Assembly: GCF_048773025.1 (NCBI RefSeq)
Contig: NC_133544.1
Span: 63,787,501 to 63,851,500, forward strand
DNA length: 64,000 nucleotides
Direction: 5' to 3'
From: Camelus bactrianus
Lineage: Eukaryota > Chordata > Mammalia > Artiodactyla > Camelidae
Part shown: piece after piece, positions 59,878 to 64,000 of the stretch
Layout: each line of letters begins with the position of its first letter
Numbering within the stretch: position 1 is the stretch's first letter
Notes under the pieces: generated by a model
Told to the model about the DNA's origin: nothing
Databases searched by the model: none
The model's input: the letters and a program-made list of their open reading frames with translations, nothing else
Position numbers and translations under genes: made by a program

Positions 59878-59916
59878 GGTTTTTGTTCAGCTCGTCCTAT
59901 TACTTCAAGCACTGTG
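59878..59916 (-). other. TRDV1 unit B RSS (consensus)
   Basis: CACAGTG (59916-59910), 23-bp spacer, ACAAAAACC (59886-59878). Perfect consensus, as in unit A. Confidence 0.95.
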
Positions 59917-60468
59917 CCTTCTCTGAGAGCACAGAAGTACTTTGCAGAATCCTCCAGCTGTAAGTTTGAGATGGTGAGGCTGAGGGATTTTTCTGCTTTC
60001 CTGAAGTTTACAGAGTAGCGGCCATTCTTGGCATTCCCGCTAGATGAATACTGTTCAATAAGGAAAGTCATCTCTCCACTGGGAGGCTGCTTGTACCAAA
60101 AAATATAGTATTCGGTATAACTTGTTTCATACCGACAGTTCAGGGTGGCTGTCTCCCCAACGTGAGAGGATACGGCTGGCTGGTCTTGAGTAACTGTCTG
60201 GGCCACTCCTGATCCTGTGGGAAAAATCAGAAAACAGAGCTGAAGTAGTGAGTAGAATAATGTAAGAATGAGACTAATTTAGGTCCCAAAGAAAAGCCAC
60301 ATTGAATCATAATATGCTTGCTTTTCTCCAATCTTCCTTTCCCCCGCAAGTCCCTGTGAAGTACCACGTGCAATCCTTTCACCCTAAACGTTCCCACCCA
60401 TGTTTGGAACCATCCTTACCCAAGAAGATGAGGGCCAGGAAGACCCCGAGCAGCCTCGAGAGCGGCAT
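59917..60468 (-). CDS. TRDV1: TRDV1 V gene, unit B
   Basis: Second TRDV1 copy. The leader exon (60468-60420) reads [17 protein letters not shown] and ends at a GTAAGG donor. The V exon (60214-59917) starts [12 protein letters not shown]. First cysteine in [10 protein letters not shown], core tryptophan in [25 protein letters not shown], and second cysteine in [14 protein letters not shown]. Frame open, splice phases agree, RSS perfect, so it should be functional. Against unit A it differs at only a few residues, mainly the segment after framework 2 ([14 protein letters not shown] against [14 protein letters not shown]) and the germline CDR3 start (ALREG against ALEE). It is the most 5' gene of the window in transcriptional order. 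Confidence 0.93.
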
Positions 60469-61793
60469 GAGGCATGGATTCTGCTGTGCAGATGTGTTTA
60501 GTTCTGCCTGAGCTGAGAGTTTTCTCTTTGAGTCCCTATCAGCACATGCACATAGTACCTGGGTTCCGATGTGCCTCCCCCAAACTGGAAGGAGGGTGTG
60601 TTCTGTTCATAGACCACGTGGTCTGTGCGCACAGATGGGAATAACGTGGCTCACCACAAACCTTCACTTTGTCTACTGGTCTTTCCCTGGTCATTAAGTT
60701 CAGCAGTACCTGGAAAGGGGCATGGGAAAAGCAGTTCGTATTAAAGGTTCGAGCTGAGGGGAACTGCAGATTAAACAAGTTGACATACATGGATCATTTT
60801 TCAGCAGAATAATTTTGCCAGCCTGTTTGAAGTAGAATTTAGTCTAGCCTCTGAACTCTTCTTGTAAACTACTTCCTGGCCATTTATTTAGCTTACACTT
60901 ACTTTTCTCCATCCAGAATCTAATGATTCTTTTTAAAAACTCACAGACCTTTGCCATCGTGGTGAAAGGCATCTTATCCCCAATAATTAACATATCTCTT
61001 CCTTCCTTTCTTGGTTCTAGGGCTCTACTTAGGTTTTTCAATAAATAGTTTCTTTAACATCATGTGATTTAAAAAACAGACCTTCTGACTTTCACAATCT
61101 ATTCAGTTGCTTGGGTTTTATAAAGTTATAACAAGAAAAAAATCTTGTTTCTTTTGAAATCTGACACTGAGTCTTATTTATCAGGTTTTGAAGCATGTCA
61201 GGCTTTTCAGTCCTGCTCCCTCCACAAGCAGAACTGTACTTATTAGACCATGTGTCCAAGAGTTGTCCTGAAGTCACATTTTCTATCCCATTGCTCCAAA
61301 GTGTTCAGTCTCACTTGTTAGTGACTGGTAAAATAAAAGTCAAGAAGCATGTCAGATCTTTCTGTGACCCAGTGCTATATAACACACTCCTGCAGAATGT
61401 GGTATCTACAGTCTGCAAACAATTAGTTTGTGTCAACACCACAGAGCTGGTGACTGAATTTTTTATGTTACATGTCATGTAGAATGTACCTGTCAATCTT
61501 CCATGTGGTTTCATTGTTTTAATGGATAGACTAATATAAAGGACCAAAGGGAAACAAACAACTAGAAAAGAAACTACAGACAGGGTGTCTAAAAAAGTGC
61601 CTGTTCTTTGCTTTAAGATCAAAATAAATCGTGAATGTTGGAAGAGAGTTTGTATTTAGTTGAGACGTCTCCTCTTCTGGCCCATTTCATCTCTGAGTCC
61701 TGACATGCAGCTGATGCCCTGGTGTGAAATTAGTTGTAACCAAGCAGAGGAGACCAGGAATGCCCTCAACAGCCTGGGGAGCAGCATGATGTT
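60469..61793. other. TRDV1 unit B upstream sequence
   Basis: Counterpart of 21546-22886. No gene recognised. Homology to unit A breaks near 61794. Confidence 0.35.
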
Positions 61794-61837
61794 CTATGGG
61801 TAACACATATATTTATATGTAACAATTACACATGTAT

Positions 61838-61845
<8 letters not shown>

Positions 61846-61901
<56 letters not shown>
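61846..61901. repeat. (GT)n microsatellite at a unit B junction
   Basis: About 27 GT repeats following an AT-rich stretch. It lies within the ~115 bp that in unit B replace the 6.4-kb block of unit A. Confidence 0.95.
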
Positions 61902-61904
<3 letters not shown>

Positions 61905-61908
61905 GAAA

Positions 61909-64000
61909 TTGATATTAATAAAATGTTATTAAAATACAGATCCTACTCTGGTTGTCAATTTTTATATGCACTTTTTTGATATATAGCTTTATGAAATTTT
62001 ATCACATGTATAGGTTCTTGTAACCATCACTAATATGATACAGAAGTGTTCCATCACCCTAAAGAACTTCCCTTTTCACACACTCCCCACCCCTGCAACC
62101 CCTGCAAACTCCTGGAGACAACTGATTGCTTTCTTGCCTCTGTATTTTTCCCTTTGGAGAATGTTGTATGGGTAAAGTCATACATTATGTATACAATGAT
62201 AATAATCCAATGAGTGCAATCACACACTATGTAGCCTCCTGAGTTTGACTTTTTCCACTCAGCACAACACCCTTGGGATCCACCTAGTTTACTGCACGTG
62301 GCAATAGTCTGTTCATTTTAGTCACTTCAGATCTTGTGCTCCTCAAATTTGATTATGGTGGTCAGAAAGCCATATGCATTTTGTAGACACCATACTTTGA
62401 TTTTGAATTTTGATCTTTTCCAAGCTAGCGACATGCAGTGTGATATTCTCTGCTGGTGCTGGGCAGGGGCACCAAGCTGAGCGCCCAGCCAGCCCCGGGA
62501 TCACCAGGGTGAAACAATCCATGGCACACTTAGAACCATTCTGTACCCACTCAAACTTTCTGTTCTTCACTTTCAGTACAGTGCCCAAAAGATTACATGA
62601 GATTTTCAACACTTTAGTATAAAACAGACCTTGTGTTAGAGGACTTTTCTCAATACGAGGATAATGTAAGTGTTGAGCACATTTAAAGGAGGCCAGGCTA
62701 GGCTAAACTGTGATGGTGCATAAGTTTGTGTATTAAATGCATTTTTGACTTATGATATTTTCAACTTACAATGGTTTATTGGGATCTAACTCCATCATAA
62801 GTTGAGGAAGATCTACAAGTAATATGTCATTGTATGGATGCACTAAAGTATATTTACCCATTTATCTAGTGAAAAATATTTGGGTGGCTTCCAGTTTGGG
62901 GCCATCACAAATATAGCTACCATGAATATTCATGTACAGATCTCTGTGTGATCAGAATTATTTCATTCTTCACATATAAATACCCAGAATTGCGATTGCT
63001 GGGCTATAAGGTAAGTGGATTTTTAACTTACTGTGAAATTGTTGAACTGTTTTCCAGAATGACTGGACCACTCACCCACCAGCAATGTATGAGTGATTCA
63101 ATTTCTCTGCATCCTTGCCAGAACGTGCCATTGTCAGTATGTTTTATTTTAGCCATTCTGATAGATGTGGAGTGGCTCGCTGTGGCTTTAATTTGTGCTT
63201 CTTTAGTGGCTAATGATGTTGAACTCTTGTTTATATACTTAGTTATAGGCTTGTTTCCCTATCACATATCTTCTTCGGTGAAGTGTCTGTTTGAGTCTCC
63301 TGTTCATTTTATACCTGGGCTGCTTGTTTCTTCCTGCTGAGTTTAGAGAGTTCATTGTATTCTGAATACCAGACCTTTGATAAACATATGTTTTGCAAAT
63401 ATTTCCTGCCAGTCTGTAGTTTGTCTTTTTCACTCTCTTAATAATGTCTTTCACAGGGCAAACATTTTTAATTTTGAAGAAATCTAATTTATTTATTTTT
63501 TAATGGAGTGTGCTTTTGGTATCACGTCTAAAACTATTTTGCCTAGCGTGAAGCCATAAAACTTTTCTTAGGCTTTTACCTAAAAGATTTATAGTTTTAC
63601 ATTTTCCACTTGGATGCATGATCCATTTTGAGACTGTCCTCAAATTTTCTAACAAGTGTCAGATTTAGGCCAAATTTCAGTTATTTTTGTATAAATATCC
63701 AATTGTTGCAGCATCATTTGCTGATCTGACTACCTTTCCTTCATTGAATTGTCTTTCCACCTTGTCAAAAAATCAGTTTTCCTCACTTGTGTGGGTCTGC
63801 TTCTGTATTCTTATTCAGTGGAATAAAATTATTCATAATATTCCTTCATTATCCTTTTAGCATTACAGCATTTGTGTGTGGTTTTCTTTTTCATTCCACC
63901 TATTTATATTTTATATTTCCTCTCTTTTATTCCATTGATAACTCCGTTGATAATTCTAGCCAGGAGTATATCAATGTTATTAATCATTTTAAAATAATTA
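61909..64000 (-). repeat. LINE-1 fragment, minus sense, unit B, running off the window
   Basis: Reverse-oriented LINE-1 3' region and ORF2, with wording such as ccaccagcaatgtatgagtg, gagagttcattgtattctga and ttttgtataaatatccaatt. It is interrupted at about 62330-62818 by the DNA-transposon fossil. Unit A shares it to about 30805 (63380 here). Beyond that point it is seen only in B and continues past base 64000. Confidence 0.75.
62330..62818. mobile_element. DNA-transposon fossil, unit B
   Basis: Counterpart of 29730-30240, in the same place within the same LINE-1, so it inserted before the duplication. Confidence 0.55.

Noticed and set aside
1-64000. TRD D/J/C segments, a TRAJ cluster, tRNA or rRNA genes
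   Set aside because: No 12-bp-spacer RSS flanking J-like FGXG motifs, no constant-domain exon and no RNA-gene signature were seen.
1-64000. Ruminant Bov-tA/BovB, pig PRE, or primate Alu repeats as clade markers
   Set aside because: I looked for their characteristic wording and did not find it. The absence argues against those clades but does not prove a camelid.

Overview
The window is mammalian germline DNA from the T-cell receptor alpha/delta (TRA/TRD) variable-gene region, with every V gene on the minus strand. I read nine V genes in full plus the leader exon of a tenth. Each complete gene has a leader exon, a short intron, a V exon and a recombination signal (RSS) on its 3' (low-coordinate) side. 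Families were assigned by resemblance to human leader and framework sequences that I recall. In transcriptional order (high to low coordinate) they are TRDV1 - TRAV24 - TRAV25 - TRAV26 - TRAV22 - TRDV1 - TRAV24 - TRAV25 - TRAV26 - TRAV22 (leader only; its V exon lies before base 1). Human order is TRAV22 - TRAV23/DV6 - TRDV1 - TRAV24 - TRAV25 - TRAV26, so this is one human-like cassette present twice in tandem, without a visible TRAV23.

Layout. Unit A is about 1-30.8 kb and unit B about 35.4-63.4 kb; a link at 30.8-35.4 kb carries old repeats and the complete TRAV22. The units look roughly 90-95% identical by eye and are co-linear. Exceptions: a 6.4-kb block only in A (22.9-29.3 kb); about 3.3 kb extra only in B (between TRAV22 and 39.59 kb); a LINE-1 fragment only in B; and unit-specific LTR-type insertions. 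TRDV1, TRAV25, TRAV26 and TRAV22 look open and spliceable. Both TRAV24 copies are pseudogenes with different disabling changes. RSS quality varies: TRDV1 has a textbook 23-bp-spacer RSS in both units, while TRAV24, TRAV25 and TRAV26 have degenerate signals.

Repeats. Between the genes lie old LINE-1 pieces in both orientations, MIR fragments, two DNA-transposon fossils, MaLR-type LTRs and retroviral fossils. The most instructive fossil is a class I (gammaretrovirus-like) pol-tail plus 3' LTR. It ends in a poly(A) tract and sits between 31-bp direct repeats, so it looks like a retroviral transcript copied in by LINE-1 machinery. It is shared by both units and therefore older than the duplication. 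A CTCF-like motif lies between TRDV1 and TRAV24 in both units, and an inverted CCAAT box lies about 100-135 bp upstream of the TRAV22, TRAV24 and TRAV25 start codons.

Organism. Multiplication of TRDV1 together with TRAV22-26 is known from artiodactyls. I saw no ruminant Bov-tA/Bov-A, pig PRE or primate Alu SINEs. The younger LINE-1 3' end at 46.8-47.3 kb resembles artiodactyl, possibly camelid, L1. A camelid-like artiodactyl is my best guess, as inference only. I found no bacterial-type system, CRISPR, tRNA or rRNA gene.
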